Part shown: piece by piece, positions 9,177-18,133 of the stretch
How the letters are laid out: every line of letters begins with the position of its first letter
How positions within the stretch are numbered: the first letter of the stretch is position 1
NCBI RefSeq assembly: GCF_003325475.1
Contig: NZ_CP029495.1
Coordinates: 2,108,001-2,172,000, forward strand
From: Chromobacterium phragmitis
Lineage (GTDB): Bacteria; Pseudomonadota; Gammaproteobacteria; Burkholderiales; Chromobacteriaceae
Direction: 5' to 3'
DNA length: 64,000 bases
Notes under the pieces: model-generated
The model's input: only the letters and a program-made list of their open reading frames with translations
Told to the model about the DNA's origin: nothing
Databases searched by the model: none
Position numbers and translations under genes: made by a program

Positions 9177-10210
9177 GGCTCTTCCGGCGCGGCGACGCTG
9201 TCGCCGACATAGACCGCGCCGTCGCTGTCCAGCACCAGCGCGTAGGAGACCTTGTCGAACACGCGGTAGACGAACAGCGCGCCAGCTTGTTCGGTGGGCA
9301 GCTGCGCCTCCCGTTTTTTGCCGGCGGCGTCGACGATGGAGATGGCGTTGCCTTTCTTGTAGATGCCGAACACCAGGCCGGGCGCCATCTGGTTGCGCGT
9401 GCCCAAGTTCAGCGCCACGGTGGAGTATTGGGCGGCGCCGCTGATGCCCTGGTAGACGGCGATGATCTTGCCGCGCAGGTTGTCGTCCGGCCGACGCGGC
9501 GCGTAGTTGACCAGCGCGGTCTTGGGCGCGCGCACCAGATGGTCGCCCACCAGCACTTCTCCGGCCACCTTGCGCACGGTGAGCGTCTGGATGTCGGGCC
9601 GCAGCTTGTCTACCGCCAGATCGCCACCATATACCGCTTCTACCCCCAGCACTTCCTTGCTGTCGGGGTCCACCAGTTGCTTGCCCAGCCGGTAGGCTTG
9701 CCAGGTGCCTTTCTCGGTCACGCCGCTGGCGTAGACCCGATCGCCCTGGGTGATGCTGATCCGCTCGTCGGGGCCGGCCACCAGTCTGGGGCCGGTGACG
9801 AACTGGGCGGGGTCGACCACCAGCGGCCGCGCGAGAAAGGGCTCTATCGCCTCGGCGGGTATGCTGGCGATCGCCTGGTCCTGCTCCTCGGGCCTGGACC
9901 GCGGCGACAGCTTGACCTCGCGCTGCTCGCCATCGGCCAGGCTGAGCCTGGGCTGGCCGTTGACGTAATCGAGCGCCAGCACGTTGCCCGGGTAGATCCA
10001 GTGCGGGTTGCGGACTTGGTCGCGGTTCATCCGCCACAATTCCGGCCAGCGCCACGGGCTTTGCAGATAGCGGCCGGCGATGCCCCATAGCGTGTCGCCC
10101 GGCGCCACGGTATAGCGGGACGGCGCGTCGGGCTTGACCGTCAATTCGCCGGAAAAGGCGGGAAAGGCAAGCCCCAGCAGCAGGGCAAGCGATATAATGC
10201 GTTTACGCAT
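9173..10210 (-). CDS. LysM-domain exported protein
   Basis: A 345-residue protein with a signal peptide (MRKRIISLALLLGLAFPAFS), a single LysM peptidoglycan-binding domain at about residues 30-80 (YTVAPGDTLWGIAGRYLQSPWRWPELWRMN...IYPGNVLAL), and a long C-terminal region of beta-rich sequence without a motif I know. Such LysM proteins lie immediately upstream of dprA in many beta- and gamma-proteobacteria. The stop overlaps the dprA start by 4 bp. It is probably periplasmic and bound to the wall. Confidence 0.9.
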   Translation of the reverse strand: MRKRIISLALLLGLAFPAFSGELTVKPDAPSRYTVAPGDTLWGIAGRYLQSPWRWPELWRMNRDQVRNPHWIYPGNVLALDYVNGQPRLSLADGEQREVKLSPRSRPEEQDQAIASIPAEAIEPFLARPLVVDPAQFVTGPRLVAGPDERISITQGDRVYASGVTEKGTWQAYRLGKQLVDPDSKEVLGVEAVYGGDLAVDKLRPDIQTLTVRKVAGEVLVGDHLVRAPKTALVNYAPRRPDDNLRGKIIAVYQGISGAAQYSTVALNLGTRNQMAPGLVFGIYKKGNAISIVDAAGKKREAQLPTEQAGALFVYRVFDKVSYALVLDSDGAVYVGDSVAAPEEP

Positions 10211-10335
10211 GCAAGGAATCCCATTATTGATGCCGGCGCGCCAAGGCGCGGCGCCGGTACGGAACGAAGCTGCGTCGGACCGCTCTATTATCGACGCGGG
10301 CGCGGCAATACGACAACTTGGAGTGAGTGGATAGA

Positions 10336-10839
10336 ATGGCGCTGTTGAACATTTTGCATTACCCGGACGAAAGACTGCACACCGTGGCCAAGCCGGTGGA
10401 GGTCTTCGACGCCGCGTTGCAGCAGCAGATCGACGACATGTTCGAAACCATGTACGAGGCCAAGGGCATAGGCCTGGCCGCCACCCAGGTGGACTTCCAC
10501 TACCGGCTGGTGGTGATGGACATCTCGGAGGAGCGCGACGAGCGCCGCGTGTTCATCAATCCCGAAATCATGGAGAAGGACGGCGAGACCGTCTATGAAG
10601 AAGGCTGCCTGTCAGTGCCCGGCATCTACGACAAGGTGACCCGCGCCGAACACGTCAAGGTGAAGGCGCAGGACCGGAACGGCAAGCCGTTCGAGCTGGA
10701 AGCCGATGGCCTGCTGGCGATCTGCATCCAGCACGAGCTGGACCATCTTAACGGCGTGGTGTTCGTCGAACGCTTGTCGCAGATGAAGCAGCAGCGCATC
10801 AAGACCAAGCTCAAGAAGCGCGAAAAACAGAATATGTAG
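10336..10839 (+). CDS. def: Peptide deformylase
   Basis: Removes the N-formyl group from new proteins. The 167-residue enzyme shows all three motifs: GIGLAATQV (residues 44-52), EGCLS with metal-ligand Cys91, and QHELDHLNG with His133 and His137 as ligands and Glu134 as catalytic acid. It is divergent from the LysM-dprA unit and is followed after 69 bp by fmt, the gene for the formylating enzyme, as in most bacteria. Confidence 0.97.
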   Translation: MALLNILHYPDERLHTVAKPVEVFDAALQQQIDDMFETMYEAKGIGLAATQVDFHYRLVVMDISEERDERRVFINPEIMEKDGETVYEEGCLSVPGIYDKVTRAEHVKVKAQDRNGKPFELEADGLLAICIQHELDHLNGVVFVERLSQMKQQRIKTKLKKREKQNM

Positions 10840-10908
10840 GCGGGCCGAAAGGCCAGGGCAGAGCGGCGCTGCGGGACGGCGCCGTTGTCGTTAGCGGGAA
10901 ACAAGCAC

Positions 10909-11832
10909 ATGAAACTGATTTTTGCCGGCACGCCGGAATTCGCCGCCGCCGCGTTGCGGCAACTGATCGCCGCCGGACACGAGATTCCGCTGGTGCTGAC
11001 CCAGCCGGACCGTCCGGCCGGCCGCGGCATGAGGTTGAAGCCTAGCCCGGTCAAGGAGGTGGCGCTGGCCCATGGCTTGCGCGTGGCGCAGCCGGAAAAG
11101 CTGCGCGGCAACCTGGAAGCGCAGCAAATGTTGCGCGACGTCGGCGCCGACCTGATGGTGGTGGCGGCCTACGGCCTGATTCTGCCGCAAGACGTGCTGG
11201 ACATTCCGGCGCGCGGCTGTCTGAACATCCACGCCTCCCTGCTGCCGCGCTGGCGCGGCGCGGCGCCCATCCAGCGCGCCATCCTGGCCGGAGACAAGGA
11301 AACCGGCATCACCATCATGCAGATGGACGTGGGCCTGGATACCGGCGACATGCTGAGCATCCACCCGGTGGCCATCTCCTCCGACGAAACCGCGGCCACG
11401 CTGCATGACAAGCTGGCGGCCTGCGGCGCGGACGCCATCGTCGAGACGTTGGGGCGGCTGGACGCCATCGCGCCGCAAAAGCAGCCGGAAGAGGGCGTCA
11501 CCTACGCCCAGAAGCTGTCCAAGGCCGAGGCGGAAGTGGACTGGAGCCTGCCGGCGGAGGACGTGGCCCGCGCCATTCGCGCCTACAATCCGGCGCCGGG
11601 CGCCTTCACGCAGCTTCACGGCGAGCCGCTGAAGCTGTGGCTGGCCAGCGCGGAGGCCGGTTCCGCCGAGCCGGGCGAAGTAGTGTCCGCGGACGCCGAC
11701 GGCGTGCTGGTGGGGGCCGGGCAGGGCCTGGTGCGGCTGGCCGTGCTGCAGGCCGCGGGCGGCAAGCGGCTGGCGGCTCGCGATTTTGTCGCCGGCAAGA
11801 GTCTGCCGAGGGGAACCCGGCTAGGCGTTTGA
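10909..11832 (+). CDS. fmt: Methionyl-tRNA formyltransferase
   Basis: Formylates Met-tRNA(fMet) with 10-formyl-tetrahydrofolate. At 307 residues it is full length. The N-terminal formyltransferase domain carries FAGTPEFAA, the folate and catalytic region LNIHASLLPRWRGAAPIQRAI, and MQMDVGLDTGDML; the C-terminal OB-like domain starts near residue 205. It is second in the def-fmt-htpX-rsmB cluster. Confidence 0.97.
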   Translation: MKLIFAGTPEFAAAALRQLIAAGHEIPLVLTQPDRPAGRGMRLKPSPVKEVALAHGLRVAQPEKLRGNLEAQQMLRDVGADLMVVAAYGLILPQDVLDIPARGCLNIHASLLPRWRGAAPIQRAILAGDKETGITIMQMDVGLDTGDMLSIHPVAISSDETAATLHDKLAACGADAIVETLGRLDAIAPQKQPEEGVTYAQKLSKAEAEVDWSLPAEDVARAIRAYNPAPGAFTQLHGEPLKLWLASAEAGSAEPGEVVSADADGVLVGAGQGLVRLAVLQAAGGKRLAARDFVAGKSLPRGTRLGV

Positions 11833-11874
11833 CGCACTAAGTTGCTGGCCAACCCGCAGTTTAGAGAGGAGAGC

Positions 11875-12729
11875 ATGAACGACAACTGGCTGAAGACCAC
11901 GCTGCTGATGGCCGCGATCATGGCGCTGTTCGTCCTGATCGGCGGCATGCTGGGCGGCAAGGGCGGCATGCTGCTGGCGCTGCTGTTCGGCGGCGGCATG
12001 AATCTGTTCGCCTGGTGGAATTCCGACCGCATGGTGCTGTCGATGTACAACGCGCAGGAAGTGGACGCCAACAGCGCGCCCGAATTCTACGGCATGGTGG
12101 CGGAACTGGCGCAGCGCGCCGGCCTGCCGATGCCGCGCGTCTACGTGATCCACGAGGAGCAGCCGAACGCCTTCGCCACCGGCCGCAATCCGGAAAACGC
12201 CGCGGTGGCCGCCACCAGCGGCATCATGCGCCTGCTCGACTACCGCGAACTGCGCGGCGTGATGGCCCACGAGCTGGCCCACGTCAAGCATCGCGACACC
12301 CTGATCTCCACGCTGTCGGCCACCATGGCCGGCGCGATCTCCGCGTTGGCCAACTTCGCCATGTTCTTCGGCGGCCGCGACGAGAACGGCCAGCCGGTGG
12401 GCCTGCTGCCGCGGCTGGCGGTGGCCTTCCTCGCCCCGGTGGCGGCTAGCCTGATCCAGATGGCCATTTCACGGGCCCGCGAGTTCGAAGCCGACCGCGG
12501 CGGCGCCGAAATTTCCGGCGATCCGCTGGCGTTGGCGGCGGCGCTGCAAAAAATCGAATATTATGCCCAGGGCATCGCCATGCCCGCGGCCGAGGCGCAT
12601 CCGGAAACCGCGCAGATGATGATCATCAATCCGCTGTCCGGCGGCGGAGTGGGAGATTGGTTCCGCACCCATCCTCATACCGCCGACCGCATCGAACGGC
12701 TGCACGCGCTGGCGCGCGGCGGCCATTAG
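11875..12729 (+). CDS. htpX: Membrane zinc metalloprotease HtpX
   Basis: Inner-membrane M48 protease for quality control of misfolded membrane proteins. The 284-residue sequence has two N-terminal membrane helices (residues 8-24 and 31-47), the HELAH zinc site (His132, Glu133, His136), a second hydrophobic pair, and the EFEADRGGAE segment that supplies the third ligand. AGAGGAG precedes the ATG. A terminator follows directly. Confidence 0.96.
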   Translation: MNDNWLKTTLLMAAIMALFVLIGGMLGGKGGMLLALLFGGGMNLFAWWNSDRMVLSMYNAQEVDANSAPEFYGMVAELAQRAGLPMPRVYVIHEEQPNAFATGRNPENAAVAATSGIMRLLDYRELRGVMAHELAHVKHRDTLISTLSATMAGAISALANFAMFFGGRDENGQPVGLLPRLAVAFLAPVAASLIQMAISRAREFEADRGGAEISGDPLALAAALQKIEYYAQGIAMPAAEAHPETAQMMIINPLSGGGVGDWFRTHPHTADRIERLHALARGGH

Positions 12730-12753
12730 CGCCAAGCCTTTGACACGACCCGC

Positions 12754-12780
12754 GGCCAGTCCCTCGGACTGGCCTTGTTT
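12754..12780 (+). terminator. Rho-independent terminator after htpX
   Basis: A perfect 9-bp stem (GGCCAGTCC / GGACTGGCC) with a CTC loop, followed by TTGTTT, 24 bp after the htpX stop. It argues that the rsmB start is at 12797 and not at an upstream in-frame codon that would lie before the hairpin. Confidence 0.8.
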
Positions 12781-12796
12781 CATCGAAAGACACACC

Positions 12797-14047
12797 ATGC
12801 ATCAAATCCAGCAACTGGCCGCCGAGATTCTGGCCCGCATCGAGGCCGGCACCACTCTCACCGAAGCGCTGGCCGACGCCCACCGCCAGGCCGGCAAGCT
12901 GACGCCGGCCGAACGCGGCGCGCTGCAGGACCTCAGCTACGGCAGCCTGCGCCATCTGGGCGTGCTGCGCCATTGCCTGCGCCAATTGGTGCCGCACCCG
13001 GTGCCGGAGCCGCAGATCGAGCGCCTGCTGTTGATCGCGCTGTACCAGCTGCAATACACCCGCGCCGCCCAGTACGCGGTGGTGCACGAGGCGGTGACGC
13101 TGGCCGGCATGATGGCGCGCGGCAAGTTCAAGGCGCTGGTCAACGGCGTGCTGCGCAACTTCCAGCGCCGCCACGACGAGCTGTTGGCGAATGCGGCCGC
13201 AGACGAGGTGGCGCAGGCCAATCATCCCGATTGGTGGGTGGCGCGGCTGAAAGAGGCCTATCCCGAGCAATGGCGGGACATCCTCGCCGCCAGCAATGTG
13301 CATCCGCCGCTGACGCTGCGGATCAACCGCCGCCGCTCCACGGTGGAAAACTATCTGGCCAAGCTGGAAGCCGCCGGCCTGGAGGCCAGCGCGCTGGGCG
13401 ACGACGCGGTGCAGCTGTCGCGCCCGGTAGCGGTGCGCGACCTGCCGGGTTTCGCCGACGGCCTGGCCTCGGTGCAGGACGAAGGCGCGCAGCGCGCCGC
13501 GCACTGGCTGGATCTCAAGCCCGGCATGCGGGTGCTGGACGCCTGCGCCGCGCCGGGCGGCAAGACCGGCCATATGCTGGAGCTGGCCGACGTGGAGCTG
13601 ACGGCGCTGGACATCGACGAGACGCGGCTGGTGCGCGTCAATGACAACCTGCGAAGGCTGGGACTGTCCGCCCAACTGATCGAGGCCGACGCCTCGCGGC
13701 CGGATGAATGGTGGGGCGGCCGTCCTTACGATCGCATCCTGGCCGACGTGCCGTGCTCGGCCTCCGGCGTGGTGCGCCGCCATCCCGACATCAAATGGCT
13801 GCGCCGTCCGGGCGATTTCGCGGCGCTGGGCGAGCAGCAGGCGGCGATGGCCGACGCGCTGTGGCCCTTGCTCGCCAGCGGGGGGAAAATGCTATACGCT
13901 ACCTGCTCGATTTTTCCCGAAGAAAACCGCCAGCAATTGGAAGGCTTCCTGAAGCGCCACCCGGACGCGGTGTGCCTGAAGGACGAGCAATTGCTGCCTT
14001 GTGAGCGAAATGACGGCTTCTATTACGCGCTGCTTGAGAAACATTAG
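12797..14047 (+). CDS. rsmB: 16S rRNA m5C967 methyltransferase RsmB
   Basis: Methylates C967 of 16S rRNA with S-adenosylmethionine. The 416-residue protein has an N-terminal NusB-like RNA-binding domain (about residues 1-140) and a C-terminal Rossmann methyltransferase domain with AAPGGKTGHMLELA (SAM loop), DVPCSASGVVRRHPDIKW and YATCSIFPEENRQQ; the last two carry the paired cysteines of RNA m5C enzymes. I chose ATG 12797 because an earlier in-frame start would precede the htpX terminator. Its 3' end overlaps the DUF4390 gene. Confidence 0.95.
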   Translation: MHQIQQLAAEILARIEAGTTLTEALADAHRQAGKLTPAERGALQDLSYGSLRHLGVLRHCLRQLVPHPVPEPQIERLLLIALYQLQYTRAAQYAVVHEAVTLAGMMARGKFKALVNGVLRNFQRRHDELLANAAADEVAQANHPDWWVARLKEAYPEQWRDILAASNVHPPLTLRINRRRSTVENYLAKLEAAGLEASALGDDAVQLSRPVAVRDLPGFADGLASVQDEGAQRAAHWLDLKPGMRVLDACAAPGGKTGHMLELADVELTALDIDETRLVRVNDNLRRLGLSAQLIEADASRPDEWWGGRPYDRILADVPCSASGVVRRHPDIKWLRRPGDFAALGEQQAAMADALWPLLASGGKMLYATCSIFPEENRQQLEGFLKRHPDAVCLKDEQLLPCERNDGFYYALLEKH

Positions 14048-14606
14048 CCTGCTGCTGGCGTTGCTATGCGGCCTGCTGCCGCCGGCGCTGGCGGACACCA
14101 TCGCGTCCCGCCGCGCCGAGGCGGAGGTCATGGCTGACGGCACCTTGTCCGTCAGCACCCGTTTCCTCACCAAACTCACTCCCAGCCTCAGCGAGGCGCT
14201 GGAGCAGGGGGTGTCGCTGGGATTTCGGCTGGAATTCCAGCTGACCAAGCCCCGCACCACTTCCTATTACCTTTCCCTGCGCGAGTGGTTCGATCCTCAC
14301 GCCCAGGTCGCGTTCAAATTGTCCTACCAGCCGCTGACCGGCCGCTACCGCGTCAGCATCGGTAGCCTGTCGAACTATTACCCCACGTTGCGCGAAGCCT
14401 TGGCCGCCATCGGCGCGATCCAGGGCTGGCGCGTGCTCAATGCCGGCACGCTGGACCCGAAAAAACCGGGCCAGGTGGCGGGCCAGGTGCGGCTGCTGCT
14501 CGATATCGGCGATCTGCCCAAGCCGTTCCAGATGAACGCGCTGGGCTCCGATGACTGGTCGCTGGACTCCGGCTGGATCAAGCTGGATGTCAAGGACGCC
14601 GGCTGA
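14001..14606 (+). CDS. DUF4390 exported protein
   Basis: A 201-residue protein with an N-terminal signal sequence (CLRNISLLLALLCGLLPPALA) and a mature beta-rich domain including SVSTRFLTKLTPSLSEALEQGVSLGFRLEFQL, typical of DUF4390. It overlaps the end of rsmB by 47 bp and its stop overlaps the next start as TGATG, so rsmB, this gene, ntrY and ntrX are coupled. Start is GTG 14001 or ATG 14010. The family is regularly found just before NtrY-type kinases, but its role is unknown. Confidence 0.88.
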   Translation: MSEMTASITRCLRNISLLLALLCGLLPPALADTIASRRAEAEVMADGTLSVSTRFLTKLTPSLSEALEQGVSLGFRLEFQLTKPRTTSYYLSLREWFDPHAQVAFKLSYQPLTGRYRVSIGSLSNYYPTLREALAAIGAIQGWRVLNAGTLDPKKPGQVAGQVRLLLDIGDLPKPFQMNALGSDDWSLDSGWIKLDVKDAG

Positions 14607-16717
14607 TGCGCTACGCCACCATCGCGATGGCGACGCTGGGCGCCATCCTGCTTTACCTGTTGGCGGTGGCCACCGGCAACGCTTCCAAGCTCAATGATTA
14701 CTACTGGTGGGTGTTCGGCCTGAACAGCCTGCTGCTGCTGGCCCTGCTCAGCGTGGTGGGCCGCCAGCTGTGGCGGCTGCGGCAGCGGGTGAAGAACCGC
14801 GTGTTCGGGGCCAAGCTGACGCAAAAGCTGGCGCTGATGTTCGCCGGCGTCGCGCTGGTGCCGGGTTTGCTGGTGTTCACCGTGTCGGCGCAATTCCTCA
14901 CCCGCAGCATCGAAAGCTGGTTCGACGTGCGCGTCGAGGCGGCGCTGGACCGCGGGCTGGTGCTGGGGCGCAGCGCGCTCAATTACGTGCTGGACGATGT
15001 CGGCCGCAAGGGGCGCATGGTGCAGGAGGAGGTGGAAGCCTTGCCGGACGGGGTGTTGCCAGTGCGGCTGGAGCGGCTGCGCGAGCAGCTGGGACTGAAG
15101 GAAATCGCCGTCTTCAACCGCGCCAACGGCCAACTGCTGGCCTTCGCCGGCGGCGACGCGCGCCGTTTGCCGCAGGCGCCGAGCCACGAGGCGCTGCGGG
15201 CGGTCAAGCTGCGCACGCCGCAGCAGAGCATAGAAAACGATAACAACAGCGGCCTGGCGCTGAAAGTGCTGCTGGCCTACCGCGCGCCGGGAGAGCAGAC
15301 CCGAGTGTTGCAGTTGCTGCAGGCGGCGCCGGCCGACATCAGCCGCGACGCCGAGCAGATCGAAAGCGCGCGCTCCGAATACCGCCAGCTGTTGTTGGCG
15401 CGGCAGGGGCTGCGCACCTTTTACATGCTGACGCTGGCGTTGGCGGTGCTGCTGGCGCTGACTGCGGCGCTGGCCTTCGCGCTGTTCTTGTCCGAACGGC
15501 TGTCGGCGCCCTTGTCCGAGCTTGCCGCGGGGACCCGGGCGGTGGCGCAAGGCGACTTTTCCAAGCGCCATCCCGTCTATCGCCGCGACGAGCTGGGCAT
15601 GCTGACCACGCTGTTCAACCGTATGACGCAGCAATTGGACGAGGCCAGGCAACTGGCGGAAAAGAACCGCGGCGAGCTCGAAGGCGGCAAACTTTATCTG
15701 GAAAGCATACTGGCCAATTTGTCGGCCGGCGTCATCGCTTTCAGCGGCGATTGGCAGATCCGCGCCGCCAATACCAGCGCTTCGCGCATTCTGGGCGTCG
15801 ATTTCAGCGATCTGGCCGACCACCGCTTCCCGGAGTGGGGCGCGGTGATTCCGGCGGTGTCCACGTTGGTGGACACGGTGATGCAGCACGCCGACGGCGA
15901 CGTGGAGAGCGACTGGCAGACCCAGCTAGGCTACGAAACCGCCCAGGGCGAGCGCGCGCTTTTGGTGCGCGGCGCGCGGCTGCCGGAGCATTCCAGCGAC
16001 GGCTACGTGCTGGTGTTCAACGACATCACCGAACTGGCGCGCGCCCAGCGCGACGCGGCTTGGGGCGAGGTGGCCAAGCGGCTGGCGCACGAGATCCGCA
16101 ATCCGCTGACGCCGATCCAGCTGTCTGCCGAAAGGCTGGCGATGAAGCTGGCGGACAAGCTGGAAGGCGCCGACGCCGACATGCTCAAGCGCTCCACCGA
16201 CACCATCATCAAGCAGGTGGGCGCGCTCAAGGGCATGGTGGAGGCGTTCCGCGATTACGCCCGCGCGCCGCGCATCAAGCTGGTCAAACTTGATCTCAAT
16301 CAGGTGATCCGGGAGGTGATGGCCCTTTACGAATCCAATCCTGCTGTTAAGATTGCGCTGGACGATGTTCCGCTGATGATCATGGGAGACGCCGCCCTGC
16401 TCAGGCAGGTGCTGCACAATCTGATGCAGAACGCTCAGGATGCGGTCCTTGACGTTGGCATCCCGATGATTCAAATTAGCAGCCGACAAGAAGAAGGAAA
16501 CGCGCTCGTCAGCGTGGAGGACAATGGCTCGGGCTTCAATCCGGACATCCTCAGGCGCGCGTTCGAGCCATACGTGACCAGTAAAGCCAAGGGAACCGGT
16601 CTTGGACTGGCCGTGGTCAAGAAGATTATGGAAGAACACCATGGACAGGTCATTTTGGGGAGCGCCGGGCGGAATGGCGCGCGGGTCCTTCTTTCCCTGC
16701 CATTGCTGGAGGCCTAA
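14606..16717 (+). CDS. ntrY: NtrY-like sensor histidine kinase
   Basis: A 703-residue membrane sensor. Three hydrophobic segments lie in the first 105 residues and a fourth at about 273-297. The segments enclose a periplasmic domain, followed by a HAMP linker, a PAS domain at about 365-465, the phosphoacceptor box AHEIRNPLTPIQLSAERL with His495, and the ATPase domain (DNGSGFNPD, TKAKGTGLGLAVVKKIMEEHHG). This order is the NtrY architecture. The downstream response regulator starts one base into its stop codon. In Neisseria, NtrYX has been linked to respiration, but the signal is not readable here. Confidence 0.93.
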   Translation: MRYATIAMATLGAILLYLLAVATGNASKLNDYYWWVFGLNSLLLLALLSVVGRQLWRLRQRVKNRVFGAKLTQKLALMFAGVALVPGLLVFTVSAQFLTRSIESWFDVRVEAALDRGLVLGRSALNYVLDDVGRKGRMVQEEVEALPDGVLPVRLERLREQLGLKEIAVFNRANGQLLAFAGGDARRLPQAPSHEALRAVKLRTPQQSIENDNNSGLALKVLLAYRAPGEQTRVLQLLQAAPADISRDAEQIESARSEYRQLLLARQGLRTFYMLTLALAVLLALTAALAFALFLSERLSAPLSELAAGTRAVAQGDFSKRHPVYRRDELGMLTTLFNRMTQQLDEARQLAEKNRGELEGGKLYLESILANLSAGVIAFSGDWQIRAANTSASRILGVDFSDLADHRFPEWGAVIPAVSTLVDTVMQHADGDVESDWQTQLGYETAQGERALLVRGARLPEHSSDGYVLVFNDITELARAQRDAAWGEVAKRLAHEIRNPLTPIQLSAERLAMKLADKLEGADADMLKRSTDTIIKQVGALKGMVEAFRDYARAPRIKLVKLDLNQVIREVMALYESNPAVKIALDDVPLMIMGDAALLRQVLHNLMQNAQDAVLDVGIPMIQISSRQEEGNALVSVEDNGSGFNPDILRRAFEPYVTSKAKGTGLGLAVVKKIMEEHHGQVILGSAGRNGARVLLSLPLLEA

Positions 16718-17985
16718 TGCGTAGCAGCGATATTTTGATTGTGGACGACGAGATCGGCATCCGAGAGTTGCTCTCCGAGATCCTGCAGGACGAAGGTTAT
16801 ACCGTGGCCCTGGCGGAAAACGCCGAGGTAGCCCGCCAATTGCGCAACCAGACCCGCCCCGCGCTGGTGTTGCTGGACATCTGGATGCCCGATTGCGACG
16901 GCGTCACCCTGCTGAAGGAATGGGCCAAGTCCGGCCTGCTCAACATGCCGGTGGTGATGATGTCAGGCCACGCCAGCATAGACACCGCGGTGGAAGCCAC
17001 TCGCATCGGTGCCTTCGATTTCCTCGAAAAGCCGATCGCGCTGCAGAAGCTGCTGACCACGGTGCAGCGCGCGCTGAAGTACGGCGACATGCAGGCCAAT
17101 ACCTCGCTGAATCTGGACAAGCTGGGCCGCAGCGAGCCGATACAGGAATTGAAGCGCCAGCTGGAGCGCGTGGCCAAGGTCAAGTCGCCGGTGCTGTTGA
17201 CCGGCGAGTCCGGTTCGGGCTTTGAGCTGGTGGCGCGCTTTTTCCATCAGGGCAACACGCCGTGGGTGACGCCGGCCAAGCTGGAGCAGCTGGCCGACGC
17301 GCCGCTGGAGCTCTTGCAGAAGGCCAACAACGGCGTGCTCTATCTGCCGGAGATCGGCCAGTACAGCCGCCGCGTGCAGCAGGGCCTGCTGTTCCTGCTG
17401 TCCAAGCTCGATCGCTTCAACGTGCGCCTGATCTGTTCCTGCAGCCGTCCGCTGCAGGAGCTGCTGGTGGACCCGGAGTGCGACAACCGCCTGCTGACCG
17501 CGCTGTCCAGCGTGATTGTGCCGATTCCGCCGCTGCGCGAGCATTCCGAAGACATCACCTTCATCGCCGAGCAGATCCTGGTGGAGCTGGTGGAGTCCAA
17601 GCAGGTGCCGGCGCGCAAGCTGACCACCGCCGCGCTGAACGCCATGCGCCAGTACGACTGGCCGGGCAATCTGGAGCAGCTGCGCAGCATCATCAAGAGC
17701 CTGGCGCTGACCGCCGAGTCCGACGAGATCGACGCCGCCGAGGTCAACAAGGTGCTGGCCCAGTTCCGCCACGAGAAGCCGGTGGAGGAGTCGGGCTTCG
17801 ACTTCAACATCCCGCTGCGGGAATTGCGCGAACAGCTGGAGCGCCGTTATTTCGAGTACCACATCTCGCTGGAGAACGGCAATATGAGCCGGGTGGCGCA
17901 GAAAGTGGGCCTGGAGCGCACTCACTTGTACCGCAAGCTGAAGCAGCTGGGCATCAAGTTCGCCCGCAAGGTGGCGGAGGAGTAA
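16717..17985 (+). CDS. ntrX: NtrX-like response regulator with degenerate AAA+ domain
   Basis: Partner of the preceding NtrY. The receiver domain is intact (DD at 10-11, phosphoacceptor Asp54, Lys in FDFLEKPI). The central domain should be a sigma-54-activating ATPase, but Walker A reads GESGSGFE, with Phe169 in place of the essential Lys. The stretch from Walker A to Walker B is 42 residues instead of about 65 and lacks the GAFTGA loop, and Walker B reads LYLPEIG instead of LFLDEIG. The C-terminal Fis-type helix-turn-helix is complete (NMSRVAQKVGLERTHLYRKLKQLGI). It therefore probably binds DNA but cannot work as a normal sigma-54 activator. Confidence 0.92.
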   Translation: MRSSDILIVDDEIGIRELLSEILQDEGYTVALAENAEVARQLRNQTRPALVLLDIWMPDCDGVTLLKEWAKSGLLNMPVVMMSGHASIDTAVEATRIGAFDFLEKPIALQKLLTTVQRALKYGDMQANTSLNLDKLGRSEPIQELKRQLERVAKVKSPVLLTGESGSGFELVARFFHQGNTPWVTPAKLEQLADAPLELLQKANNGVLYLPEIGQYSRRVQQGLLFLLSKLDRFNVRLICSCSRPLQELLVDPECDNRLLTALSSVIVPIPPLREHSEDITFIAEQILVELVESKQVPARKLTTAALNAMRQYDWPGNLEQLRSIIKSLALTAESDEIDAAEVNKVLAQFRHEKPVEESGFDFNIPLRELREQLERRYFEYHISLENGNMSRVAQKVGLERTHLYRKLKQLGIKFARKVAEE

Positions 17986-18090
17986 GGCAAAACGCCTGAT
18001 ATCGCGTTGCGGCAATGTTGGGCTTCGCTCAGCCCAAGCTAAGAGGCGCGCCTAGTTCCGGGTGTTTTGTACGGACGCAATCGCTTATCG

Positions 18091-18119
18091 ACGCCAGCCT
18101 TCCCGGCTGGCGTTTCGCA
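18091..18119 (+). terminator. Probable rho-independent terminator after ntrX
   Basis: A perfect 9-bp stem (ACGCCAGCC / GGCTGGCGT) with a 5-nt loop and a T-containing tail (TTCGCATTT). It lies about 105 bp after the ntrX stop and just before the MoeB/ThiF-like gene. The tail is weak, so termination may be partial. Confidence 0.6.
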
Positions 18120-18133
18120 TTTGGGAGCATCAC

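Noticed and set aside
8097..10088. A 663-codon minus-strand frame joining DprA with upstream sequence
   Set aside because: The upstream half is out of frame with the LysM protein, which has a signal peptide and LysM motif. The true DprA starts at the ATG at 9176 coupled to the LysM stop.
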